DNA of 64,000 nucleotides from JACVRW01 sp963728495 (lineage in GTDB: Bacteria > Actinomycetota > Thermoleophilia > Solirubrobacterales > Thermoleophilaceae), in contig CAVSKI010000007.1 in the NCBI GenBank assembly GCA_963728495.1, positions 496,001-560,000 on the forward strand, read 5' to 3'. The notes beneath the pieces were generated by a model that was given only the letters and a program-made list of their open reading frames with translations, was not told the DNA's origin and did no database searches. Positions 49,566-57,698 of this stretch are shown here, one piece after another (position 1 is the first letter of the stretch; every line of letters starts with the position of its first letter). Both the position numbers and the translations under genes were made by a program.

Positions 49566-50513
49566 GTGCCCGAGCTACCCGTCTTCGACCAGGACACGGT
49601 GCTTCGCGCGATCTCGCCGAGGGAGGCCATCGAGCGCGTGCGCGAGGGCTTTGTCGAGTACGCGGGCGGGGAGTGGCAGATGCCGCCCAAGACGTATCTC
49701 GAGTCCTACCCCCACGGTGATTTCCGGGCGATGCCGGCCAAGGGGGCGGGCATCGCGATCCTCAAATGGGTCACCTCCTTTCCGCGCAACCCCGAGGCCG
49801 GCCTGCCGGTGGTGATGGGGATGATCTGCGTGTCGTCGGCCGCCGACGGAGAGCCGCTCGCGCTCGTAGACGTGCGCTCGGTGACCGCGCTTCGCACCGG
49901 CGCCGTGGCGGCGGTCGCCGCCCAGGAGCTGGGCCGCGAGGACGCCGAGACGGTGGGAATCATCGGTTGCGGCCTTCACGGGGCCTGGGCCGCCCGCTGC
50001 CTGGCGGCCTCCGAGTACGGCCCCGGGGTCTGCTTTGATCCCGATCCCGAGGCCGCCGGTCGCCTGGCCGGTGAGCTCGGCTGGGAGGCGGGCAGCCGTG
50101 ACGAAGCCGTGGCCTGCGACGTAGTCACCTGTGTGACCCCTGGATACGAGCCCGTGGTGTTCGCGGACGACCTGCGACCCGGACTGCACCTGAGCATGCT
50201 CGGCGCCGACGGGCCGGGCAAGGCCGAGGCGAGCCCGGAAGCGGTAGCCGCATGCGAGTTGTTCTGCGACGACTGGATCCAGGCCAGTCACGGTGGCGAG
50301 CTGACCGGCGCCGTGGAAGGCGGTCTCGTCACGCGAGAAGGAGTGACCGAGCTGGGGGATGTGCTCACCGGCGCTTCGCCCGGACGCTCGAATCTGGCCG
50401 CCGTGACCCTGTTCGATTCCACCGGGCTGGCCATCCAGGATCTGGCCATCTGCCTCGCCCTCCTGAGCGCTCACCGAGCGGGCCGTCTCAGCGCGCCCAC
50501 GGTCAAGCTCTAG
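49566..50513 (+). CDS. Ornithine cyclodeaminase/mu-crystallin family protein
   Basis: 315 residues from GTG 49566. Rossmann domain with VGIIGCGLHGAWAARCL; substrate domain with MPPKTYLESYPHGDFRAMP and DVRSVTALRTGAVAAVAAQE, including the conserved arginine and lysine, then HLSMLGADGPGKAEASPE. The family includes ornithine cyclodeaminase, alanine dehydrogenase and ketimine reductases; which substrate is used cannot be told. Divergent from accE with 23 bases between starts. Confidence 0.87.
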   Translation: MPELPVFDQDTVLRAISPREAIERVREGFVEYAGGEWQMPPKTYLESYPHGDFRAMPAKGAGIAILKWVTSFPRNPEAGLPVVMGMICVSSAADGEPLALVDVRSVTALRTGAVAAVAAQELGREDAETVGIIGCGLHGAWAARCLAASEYGPGVCFDPDPEAAGRLAGELGWEAGSRDEAVACDVVTCVTPGYEPVVFADDLRPGLHLSMLGADGPGKAEASPEAVAACELFCDDWIQASHGGELTGAVEGGLVTREGVTELGDVLTGASPGRSNLAAVTLFDSTGLAIQDLAICLALLSAHRAGRLSAPTVKL

Positions 50514-50556
50514 GACCACCCTGAAGTTCTGCCCGCCGCCGCCGATAGGAATGATG

Positions 50557-52083
50557 ATGCCTCGAATTCTCCTCACACTCACCGCCCTGCTCACCGCCTC
50601 CGCAGTAGCCGTTGGGTGCGGCAGCGACGGTGCCTCCTCCTCGGCCGCCTCAGCCGTGGCGCCCGCCGGCTCGGTGATGTACGGCGAAGCCACGCTGAAG
50701 CCCGAGGGAGACCAGAAGGCGGCGATCGATTCTCTGGTGGAGAAGTTCCCCGGGGAGGGCCCCGCCGGAGAGCGCGTCCGCGACCTGATGGAGAAGGCGT
50801 TCGCCGACTCGGACTCCGGCCTCTCCTACAAGAAGGACGTGGAGCCCTGGCTGGGTGACGAAGCCGCGTTCTTCGTGTCGCGGCTCGATGCCGCCGGCGA
50901 TGATGGCGATGGCGCGTTCGTGGTGGCCACCGATGACGAGGAGAAGGCCCTGGCGGCCCTCGACAAGGGCATCGACGGCAAGAAGCGCGACTACAAGGGC
51001 ACCGAATACTTCACCGAGGACCAAGGGGCCGCCGGCGTGGTCGACGGCCTGGTGGTGCTCGGCACCGTTCCCGCCTTCAAGGCGGCGGTCGACGTGGCCG
51101 ATGGCGGCCGCTCGCTGGAGGACGACGAGAAGTTCCAGAAGACGCTCGAGGACGCCCCGGAGGACCGGCTCGGCTACTTCTACATCAACAGCCCCGCCTT
51201 GCTCGAAACGCTCGAGCAGTCGCCGGCGGGCGCGCAGCTTGGGCCGCTGAAGGGTTTCTTCAAGGAGCCCCTCCTGGCCACCATGAACGCCGACCAGTCG
51301 GGCGTTCGCTTCGAGGCCACAGTGTCCAAGTCGCTCGCCGCCGGCTTCCCGGTGGTGGCCGAGGGCGCGGATATCGCCGGCCAGCTCCCGGCCGACTCCT
51401 GGCTGGCCATGGCGCAGCTCGACCTGGGCAAGACGCTCGACAAGTACGTGGACATCTTCGGCGCGCAGCTCGGTGGCCGCGGCAACGTGGAGCAGCAGTT
51501 CGAGAGCACGACCGGACTGAACCTGCGGGACGACGTGCTCTCCTGGATGGGCGACTGGGGCGTGTTCGTGCGCGGGACCAGCGTCTCCGAGCTGGGCGGC
51601 GCATTGATCGTCGAGACCAGCGACGAGGAGAAGTCCGGGCGCGTGATCGACACGATTGCCCGCTTCGCGCGCCAGAGCGCCGACGCGGGTGAGCAGGTCG
51701 GACCGCTTGAGCTTCCCGGCGGAGGCGAGGGAGTGACCCTGCGCACTCCCGACGTGCCCCAGCCGATCCACCTCTTCCAACAGGACGGCAAGGTCGTGCT
51801 GGCCTACGGCGACGACGCCGCGGCCGACGCCGTGTCACCCGCTCAGAGCCTTGCCGACACGGCCGACTTCGCCCAGGCCGAGGACGCGCTGGGCGGCGAC
51901 TACAACGTCTCCTTCTACCTCGCGGTGGAGCCGATTCTGGCCCTGGTCGACTCGACCGGAGCCGGCGCGGACGCCGAGTGGGCCCAGGCAAAGCCCTACC
52001 TCGAGCCGCTCGGCGCGCTCGTGGGTGGAGCCCAGGAGGACGGCGACAAGCTGCGCTCAGCCTTCGGCGTGACCGTCAAGTAG
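50557..52083 (+). CDS. DUF3352 family lipoprotein, second copy
   Basis: About 508 residues. I start at the third of three consecutive ATG codons (50557), six bases after AGGA; the signal MPRILLTLTALLTASAVAVG leads to the lipoprotein cysteine. Family segments: GSVMYGEATLKPEGDQ, KKDVEPWLGDEAAFFVS, KGTEYFTEDQGAAGVVDGLV, RLGYFYINSPALLETLEQSP and GLNLRDDVLSWMGDWGVFVR. It shares its layout with the protein at 4938 but is quite diverged. Exported, acidic, function unknown. The gap to the preceding gene (50514-50556) is short, so it may be in the same transcript as the ornithine cyclodeaminase family gene. Confidence 0.85.
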   Translation: MPRILLTLTALLTASAVAVGCGSDGASSSAASAVAPAGSVMYGEATLKPEGDQKAAIDSLVEKFPGEGPAGERVRDLMEKAFADSDSGLSYKKDVEPWLGDEAAFFVSRLDAAGDDGDGAFVVATDDEEKALAALDKGIDGKKRDYKGTEYFTEDQGAAGVVDGLVVLGTVPAFKAAVDVADGGRSLEDDEKFQKTLEDAPEDRLGYFYINSPALLETLEQSPAGAQLGPLKGFFKEPLLATMNADQSGVRFEATVSKSLAAGFPVVAEGADIAGQLPADSWLAMAQLDLGKTLDKYVDIFGAQLGGRGNVEQQFESTTGLNLRDDVLSWMGDWGVFVRGTSVSELGGALIVETSDEEKSGRVIDTIARFARQSADAGEQVGPLELPGGGEGVTLRTPDVPQPIHLFQQDGKVVLAYGDDAAADAVSPAQSLADTADFAQAEDALGGDYNVSFYLAVEPILALVDSTGAGADAEWAQAKPYLEPLGALVGGAQEDGDKLRSAFGVTVK

Positions 52084-52148
52084 ACCGCCGAGCCCAAAGT
52101 GTGCGTGATCGCTCACACGGCGCCGGACGTGGGTGAGAGGTTTCGCCC

Positions 52149-52601
52149 ATGTGCCAGTGGACAGCCACCGCGAAGGCGAATGCGACGCCGGACCAGCTGC
52201 TCGAGATCCTGACCCACCCGGAGGAGATCCGGCGCTGGTCGCCGGTCGACTTTCGCGTGGATGACCTGGCCGGCCGTCGTCTGGCCGCCGGTACCCGCAC
52301 CCGGGTCACCGGCCGGCTCGCGGGCGTGTCCGTGACCTTCGACGTGGAGGTGCATGCGGCCGACGCGGCGCGCCTCGAGCTCTCGGCCGACGGCCCGATC
52401 GGCCTGGACGTGCGCTACGACCTCGCGGTCTCCGAGGCGGGTGCGGAGCTGACCGCGTGCGTCAACGTTCGCCGCGGCGGTGGCTTCACCGGACGCGTGG
52501 TGGCCAACGCTGCGGCAACGCTGCTGTCGGCGGGAGCGCTGGACGGCGCGACCGGGCGAATCGTCCAGGCTGCCGAATCAGAGCTGTACGCCGCGGCCTG
52601 A
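52149..52601 (+). CDS. SRPBCC (START-like) family protein
   Basis: 150 residues: TATAKANATPDQLLEILTHP at the N-terminus, RRWSPVDFRVDDLAGRRLAA and the closing GGGFTGRVVANAAATLLSA with AVSEAG-type beta strands. The fold (a deep hydrophobic cavity) suits binding of a lipid or aromatic ligand, and CoxG-like members act in carbon monoxide dehydrogenase biogenesis, but no such genes are near. No signal peptide. Lies between the DUF3352 gene and the convergent cyclase gene. Confidence 0.75.
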   Translation: MCQWTATAKANATPDQLLEILTHPEEIRRWSPVDFRVDDLAGRRLAAGTRTRVTGRLAGVSVTFDVEVHAADAARLELSADGPIGLDVRYDLAVSEAGAELTACVNVRRGGGFTGRVVANAAATLLSAGALDGATGRIVQAAESELYAAA

Positions 52602-52613
52602 CCCTGCGCCAAC

Positions 52614-53441
52614 TTACGGCGCCAGCACGGCCATGATGCGCAGCGGACCGCCCGACCCGCCCTCGATCTTCATGGGCAGCGCGACCAGCTGAAAACCGCG
52701 ACTGGGCAGCTGATCCATGTGGGCGACGTTCTCGAAGACCGGCGTGTTGGCGGCCCCAAGCACGCGGTGGCTCAGGAAGTCGGTCGACTGGCCGCGGTCG
52801 ATGCTCGCCGTGTCGATACCCACCGCCTTGACGTGGCGTCGGTCGACCAGCCAACGGGCACCGTCCTCGCCCAGACCGGGGAAGTGGAGCAGCGGTACCG
52901 CATCAGGCCCGCGCTCGGCGGTGCCGAGGTAGCGCTCAGCGTCGGGCCAGTACTGCCCGAAGCCGGTGCGCAGCAGGACGATCGACCCACGCGAGATGCG
53001 GCCGTTGCGCTTCTCCCAGGAGCGCAGGTCGGCCTTGGTGATCAGATAGTCGCGGTCGGCCAGAGCGCTTTCCGAGACGTCCACCACGACCGCATCCCCT
53101 ACGAGGCGCTCCAGCGGCACCTGGTCGGCCGTGTCGCCGCCGCGGGAGAAGTGCACGGGCGCGTCGAGGTGGGTGCCGCCGTGCTCGGCTGCCGCGAAGT
53201 CGTTGGCCGCGTAGTAGTAGCCGCCCTCGGTCTCGCCTTCGGCGACCTGGGTGAGCGTGAACTCGGTGGCCGTGGGCCAGTAGATCGTGTCCTCGTTGAA
53301 GGGATAGGACAGATCGATCAGCTCTCCGTGCGTGCCGAATGGTTTGTGATCGCCGCCGTTCTCGCCGGCGAAGGCTCCACCAAAGGCACCGAGTGCGATA
53401 CCGACGGCCAGGCAGGCGGCAAGTGCCAACAAGCGTCTCAT
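52614..53441 (-). CDS. Secreted cyclase-family (kynurenine formamidase-like) metallohydrolase
   Basis: 275 residues. A signal peptide or anchor (LLALAACLAVGIALGAFGG) is unusual for this family. The core has LIDLSYPFNEDTIYWP, the metal motif AEHGGTHLDAPVHFSRG, and GIDTASIDRG near the end with FENVAHMDQLP. The family includes kynurenine formamidase and isatin hydrolase. The HGGTHLDAP motif is intact, so an active amidohydrolase is likely, acting outside the membrane. Confidence 0.85.
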   Translation of the reverse strand: MRRLLALAACLAVGIALGAFGGAFAGENGGDHKPFGTHGELIDLSYPFNEDTIYWPTATEFTLTQVAEGETEGGYYYAANDFAAAEHGGTHLDAPVHFSRGGDTADQVPLERLVGDAVVVDVSESALADRDYLITKADLRSWEKRNGRISRGSIVLLRTGFGQYWPDAERYLGTAERGPDAVPLLHFPGLGEDGARWLVDRRHVKAVGIDTASIDRGQSTDFLSHRVLGAANTPVFENVAHMDQLPSRGFQLVALPMKIEGGSGGPLRIMAVLAP

Positions 53442-53490
53442 GAGCCGAGCCCTACCCCGGGCCCGCCGGTACTAATCGCTCTCCGGGCGT

Positions 53491-54765
53491 TCAGCCCACG
53501 AGCACCTCGCCGCCGCGGTGCGGTGTGACCACGAGGGCGCTGCGGCGGGCGCGCTCGGGCTCCGGCCGGACGGGCCGGAGCTCCAGGCCGGCGGCGGCCC
53601 GCAGCACCTCTCGCATCTCCATCTCGGCAAAGGGCGCTCCGGCGCAGCGGCGCACGCCCCCGCCGAAGGGGATCCACGACATTGGGTCCGGCGGGACGCC
53701 CTCGAGCCAGCGCTCGGGCCGGAAGGCGGAAGCCTGGGGCCAGAGGTCCTCGCGGCGTAGCGCCAGCCACAGGCAGGCGGCCACGTGCACGCCGGCGGGC
53801 AGCGTCCACCCGCGGATCCGAACCGGCTCGAGCAGACGCCGCGGGGCGATGGTCAGGGCGGGACGAGCGCGCAGCACCTCCTTGACCACCGCATCGAGGT
53901 AGGCGGGATCGCCCTCGCCCAGGCGCGCGTGGACGTCGGGGTGGCGCGCGAGCCGCTCGAAGGCCCAGGCCAGCGAGGCGGCCGAGGTGTCGTGGCCGGC
54001 CGCGAGCAGGGCCACGAGCTGATCGCGCAGGTGCCGGTCCGTGGGCGGGTTGCCGTGCTCGTCGCTCTGCTCGAGGAGCAGGCTGAGCATCGAGTCGCCT
54101 CCGGGGTCGGCGCGCCGGCGCGCCACCAGGTCCAGCAACAGGGTGTCGAAGCGCTCGACCGCGAGGCGAAAGCGCCCCCACGGGCTCCACGGCCCCAGGT
54201 CGCGCTGCACGAGCGCCATCGCCAGCATCCGCGGCATCGAGCGGACGGTGTCGAGCGTGGCGTGGACGGCGTGGCGTAGCTGCGCGGCCTCCTGGTCGGC
54301 GCGGACGCCGAAGACCACGCGCAGGATTGTCTCCAGGGTCAGCTGTTTCATCCGCTCGAGCGTGACCACCCGGCCGCTCCACGAGCTCAGCTCGCGACTC
54401 GCGAGCTCGCCGACCGTCGGTCCGAGCGCCCGCATGCGCTCGCCGTGAAAGGGCGTCTGGATGAGCCGGCGCTCTCGCAGATGTTCCTCGCCGTCGAGAA
54501 CGAGGATCGACTGCGCCCCCGCGAAGGGACGTAGGAACTCCCAGCTCTGCCCGGCCGGCGCGATCGCCGAGTCGAGACGAAAGATCTCGCGCACCGCATC
54601 GGGATGCGAGAACAGCACCATCGGCTCGTCGGTCCAGTAGGTGCGGATCGTGACCGGGTCGCCGAAGCGCGAGTGCACACGTGTCAGGAAGGCCGCCGGA
54701 CGCATCGTCCACCCGACCGTCTGCCACGCGGCAGGCGCACGCGGCCCGGGCGGCAGATCAGCCAC
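53491..54765 (-). CDS. Cytochrome P450, second copy
   Basis: 424 residues, start MADLPPGPRAPAAWQTVGWT. I helix LLAAGHDTSAASLAWAF, K helix VKEVLRARPA, heme loop SWIPFGGGVRRCAGAPFAEM with the axial cysteine. Related to the P450 at 37206 (same LPPGP start and FHGERM segment). It ends an operon with the VOC and cupin genes upstream: the VOC gene stops nine bases before its start. A metabolite-tailoring role is possible, but no other pathway genes are visible. Confidence 0.92.
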   Translation of the reverse strand: MADLPPGPRAPAAWQTVGWTMRPAAFLTRVHSRFGDPVTIRTYWTDEPMVLFSHPDAVREIFRLDSAIAPAGQSWEFLRPFAGAQSILVLDGEEHLRERRLIQTPFHGERMRALGPTVGELASRELSSWSGRVVTLERMKQLTLETILRVVFGVRADQEAAQLRHAVHATLDTVRSMPRMLAMALVQRDLGPWSPWGRFRLAVERFDTLLLDLVARRRADPGGDSMLSLLLEQSDEHGNPPTDRHLRDQLVALLAAGHDTSAASLAWAFERLARHPDVHARLGEGDPAYLDAVVKEVLRARPALTIAPRRLLEPVRIRGWTLPAGVHVAACLWLALRREDLWPQASAFRPERWLEGVPPDPMSWIPFGGGVRRCAGAPFAEMEMREVLRAAAGLELRPVRPEPERARRSALVVTPHRGGEVLVG

Positions 54766-54774
54766 GGCGCGCCC

Positions 54775-55146
54775 TCAGACGGCGTCCATCGGCTGCCAGA
54801 GCTGGATGCCGTTGCCCTCGGGATCGCGCAGCTCGGCGAACCAGCCGTTCGGATAGCGCGTCGGGTCGACCTTCACCGTCTCTCCCGCACCCCGCAGCTG
54901 CTCGACCATCGCGTCGAGATCCTCCACCCGGAAATTGATCATCCACGTGTGCTCGGGTGGTCCGATCATCTGGGAGTCCTGCGCAAAGGGAGCGAACACC
55001 GTCTCCCCCGCCTCCTGGCGCCAGGGGCCCTCCTCATAGCTCTCGGGCACGGTCTTGACCCCAAGGCGCTCCTGGTACCAGGCCGCGAGCGTCCCGGGGT
55101 CGCGCGAGCGAAAGAAGAAGCCGCCGATGCCGGTCACCTGTTCCAT
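54775..55146 (-). CDS. VOC-family protein
   Basis: 123 residues: MEQVTGIGGFFFRSRDPGTL, AWYQERLGVKT, then NFRVEDLDAMVEQLRGAGE and a closing FAELRDPEGNGIQLWQ with the ligand-binding glutamate. Typical stand-alone VOC protein. Its start lies four bases after the end of the cupin gene and nine bases before the P450 start, so the three are almost certainly co-transcribed. Substrate unknown. Confidence 0.82.
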   Translation of the reverse strand: MEQVTGIGGFFFRSRDPGTLAAWYQERLGVKTVPESYEEGPWRQEAGETVFAPFAQDSQMIGPPEHTWMINFRVEDLDAMVEQLRGAGETVKVDPTRYPNGWFAELRDPEGNGIQLWQPMDAV

Positions 55147-55150
55147 GCGC

Positions 55151-55627
55151 TCAACCCTCCTCGCCTTCCCCGTGAAAGTAGTCCACGTTGCTCGACCTCT
55201 GGACCATCACGTCCTCGGCCTTGTCACCCGTCCAGACTGCGACCTTGTCGCTGTCCGGGTACGCGGTGGCCGCCGGGTAGACGAGCGTCGACCACATGAG
55301 GATGCGAACCGCGGAGTCCGTGTCGTTGCGGATCTGGTGAGCGCCGGCGGGACCGCGGGGAAAGAACACGACATCGAACGGCTCGATCTGCTCGGTGCCC
55401 TCCGGAGTTCGCACCGAGGGCCGGCCTTCGAGGGCGAGCACCCACTCCTCCTCGGCGTACTCGTAGTGGTAGGGGCAAACCGCCTGGCCCGGCGGGAGCT
55501 CGTAGACGCTGGCGCCGGTCTGCTTCGCGCCGACCTCGGGACCGAAGCGAAACATGCCGGAGCGAAAGCCCTCGGGGTCGGCGGGGTCGTAGCTGAAGCT
55601 CGGATCGGAGATGCGAATGCGCTGCAT
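55151..55627 (-). CDS. Cupin-domain protein
   Basis: 158 residues. The cupin metal motif is seen in PYHYEYAEEEWVLALEGRPS and FDVVFFPRGPAGAHQIRN. The first motif lacks the normal two histidines in a GxHxH arrangement (YHYEYAEEE), so the metal site may be altered. A long C-terminal extension (VYPAATAYPDSDKVAVWTGD) is present. Sits first in the cupin-VOC-P450 operon. Function unknown. Confidence 0.8.
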   Translation of the reverse strand: MQRIRISDPSFSYDPADPEGFRSGMFRFGPEVGAKQTGASVYELPPGQAVCPYHYEYAEEEWVLALEGRPSVRTPEGTEQIEPFDVVFFPRGPAGAHQIRNDTDSAVRILMWSTLVYPAATAYPDSDKVAVWTGDKAEDVMVQRSSNVDYFHGEGEEG

Positions 55628-55713
55628 GGCCGCAGAGCCTAAGCGCAGACCGTTACGCGACCAACCAAAAGGGTAGATCGGCTACGAACGGCCACTACGC
55701 GAGGGCAGACAGG

Positions 55714-56097
55714 GTGCAAGAGCAAGACAGGGACTCCGCCGAGAGCTTCGATTGGGAGGCGATCGAGCGCACGCCCGATTTCCAGGAGCTCGTTAACGGC
55801 CGGCGGCGCTTCGCGTGGACGGGCGGGACGATCGGCGTGGGCCTTGGGTTGCTCTACGTAGTGCTGGCCGGCGTGGCCCCCGACCTGATGGGCACCCACC
55901 TCTTCGGCTCGATGTCGATCGGGTTCGCCGGCGGCGTGGGCCTCATCCTCGTGACCTGGGCGATCACGCTCGCCTATGTTCGCCGGTCCGACCGGGTGTG
56001 GGGTCCGCTCGAGGAACGCATCCGCGCGGACGCGCAACCGAGGGAGCCCAGTGAACGCTTCGCGCGTACCGAGGAGCCGCAGGAGGTGTCCTCATGA
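55714..56097 (+). CDS. DUF485 (YjcH-like) membrane protein
   Basis: 127 residues from GTG 55714. The N-terminus has the DUF485 motif ERTPDFQELVNGRRRFAWTG, then two membrane segments (IGVGLGLLYVVLAGVAPDLM and IGFAGGVGLILVTWAITLAY) and a hydrophilic tail. In many bacteria yjcH sits directly upstream of the acetate permease actP, exactly as here; its last bases overlap the ActP start (ATGA). No acetyl-CoA synthetase gene is seen. Confidence 0.82.
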   Translation: MQEQDRDSAESFDWEAIERTPDFQELVNGRRRFAWTGGTIGVGLGLLYVVLAGVAPDLMGTHLFGSMSIGFAGGVGLILVTWAITLAYVRRSDRVWGPLEERIRADAQPREPSERFARTEEPQEVSS

Positions 56098-57662
56098 GCG
56101 TCCTGGCGATTGCCGAAGGCGTGAACGAGCTAGCCCTGGTCGTGTTCGCGATCGTGCTGACGATCACGCTGCTGATCACCTACTGGGCATCCAAGCGCAC
56201 GCACACCGCGACCGAGTTCTGGGCGGCGAGCCGGGGCATAACCGGCCTGCAGAACGGCTTTGCCATCGCGGGCGACTACCTCTCGGCGTCGACCTTCCTC
56301 GGCTTTGCCGGTCTGATCTTCCTGTTCGGCGTCGACGGCTGGGTCGGGCTGGCCGCCGCCGGTGCTTCGTTCCTCCCGGTCATCCTGCTGCTGGCCGAGC
56401 GCATGCGCAACTCGGGCAAGTTCACCATGGCCGACGTGCTGTCCTTCCGCCTGCGCGAGCGTCCGGCGCGCATCGTGGCGGCGCTGGGCACACTCGTGGT
56501 CTCGTTCGTCTACCTGATCGCGCAGATGGTCGGCGCGGGCGTGCTGCTGCAGGCGCTCGCCGGCATCGACTTCACGCTGTCGGTGGCGATCACCGGGACG
56601 TTCATGCTCATCTACGTGATCTTCGGCGGGATGCTCGCCACCACGTGGGTCCAGATCATCAAGGCGGGCCTGCTGATGAGCGCCGGGATCGTCCTCACGG
56701 TGCTGGTGCTGTCCAAGGCCGGCTTCAACCCCTTCGAGCTGTTCGAGCGGGCGGCCGCAACGCACCCGGAGGAGCAGGGCTACCTGGCCTCCGGCCTGCA
56801 GCACCCGAACGCGATCAACTCGATCTCCTTCGGCCTCGCGTTGCTGCTCGGCACCGCCGGACTCCCGCACCTGTTGATCCGGTTCTTCACCGTGCCCGAC
56901 GCCAAGGCCGCGCGCGGCTCGGTCGCGTGGGGTGTGCTGCTGATCGGCGCCTTCTTCATCATGACGATGCTCGTGGGGGTTGGCGCCCGGGCGGTGCTCG
57001 GCGACCTGTCCGCCGACGACACCGCCGGCGGGAACCTGATCACCCCGCTGCTGGCCGAGGAGCTCGGCGGCGGAGAGGGCTCGCTCGGCGGCGATCTCTT
57101 CCTCGCGATCATCAGCGCCGTGGCCTTCGCGACCATCCTTGCGGTCGTGGCCGGCCTGGTGATTGCCGCCTCCGGAGCGGTCGCCCACGATGTCTGGACG
57201 GGCGTGGTTCGCCGGGGCCGCGCGGATGAGCGCGACGAGGTCCGCGTGGCCCGGATCGCGTCGGTCAGCCTGGGCCTCACGGCAATTCTCGCCTCGGTCC
57301 TGGCCGGCGAGACGTTCAACGTCTCGATCCTCGTGGGCCTCGCCTTCGCCGTGGCGGCGAGCGCAAACCTGCCCGCGTTGCTGATGGCCCTGTTCTGGCC
57401 GCGCTTCAACACCACCGGGGCGATCGTGGGCGTGCTGGGCGGGCTGATCGTCTCGCTGGTGGTGATCGTGCTCAGCCCACCGGTGTGGCCTGGTCCCGAC
57501 GGCGAGGGCTCGCCGATCCCGCTCGCCAACCCGGCGATCATCTCGATTCCCGCCGGCTTCCTCGCCTGCTGGCTGGGCACCGTGCTGAGCCAGGAACGGG
57601 GCGCCGAGCGCTCCTACGACGAGTTGCGGGTGCGCGCGGAGACCGGGATCGGGGCGGCCTGA
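56094..57662 (+). CDS. actP: Sodium/solute symporter, ActP acetate permease type
   Basis: 522 residues with about 13 helices. The SSS family start YWASKRTHTATEFWAASRGI, then GLQNGFAIAGDYLSASTFLG, GLPHLLIRFFTVPDAKAARG and the sodium-site region in AASGAVAHDVWTG. It is close to ActP and MctC, which take up acetate, pyruvate or propionate. Coupled to the DUF485 gene. Linked in theme to the acyl-CoA carboxylase genes, but that is only an inference from co-occurrence in the window. Confidence 0.88.
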   Translation: MSVLAIAEGVNELALVVFAIVLTITLLITYWASKRTHTATEFWAASRGITGLQNGFAIAGDYLSASTFLGFAGLIFLFGVDGWVGLAAAGASFLPVILLLAERMRNSGKFTMADVLSFRLRERPARIVAALGTLVVSFVYLIAQMVGAGVLLQALAGIDFTLSVAITGTFMLIYVIFGGMLATTWVQIIKAGLLMSAGIVLTVLVLSKAGFNPFELFERAAATHPEEQGYLASGLQHPNAINSISFGLALLLGTAGLPHLLIRFFTVPDAKAARGSVAWGVLLIGAFFIMTMLVGVGARAVLGDLSADDTAGGNLITPLLAEELGGGEGSLGGDLFLAIISAVAFATILAVVAGLVIAASGAVAHDVWTGVVRRGRADERDEVRVARIASVSLGLTAILASVLAGETFNVSILVGLAFAVAASANLPALLMALFWPRFNTTGAIVGVLGGLIVSLVVIVLSPPVWPGPDGEGSPIPLANPAIISIPAGFLACWLGTVLSQERGAERSYDELRVRAETGIGAA

Positions 57663-57698
57663 GCACCCCGTTAGGGATCGGCGATCTTGCCCGCGAGG

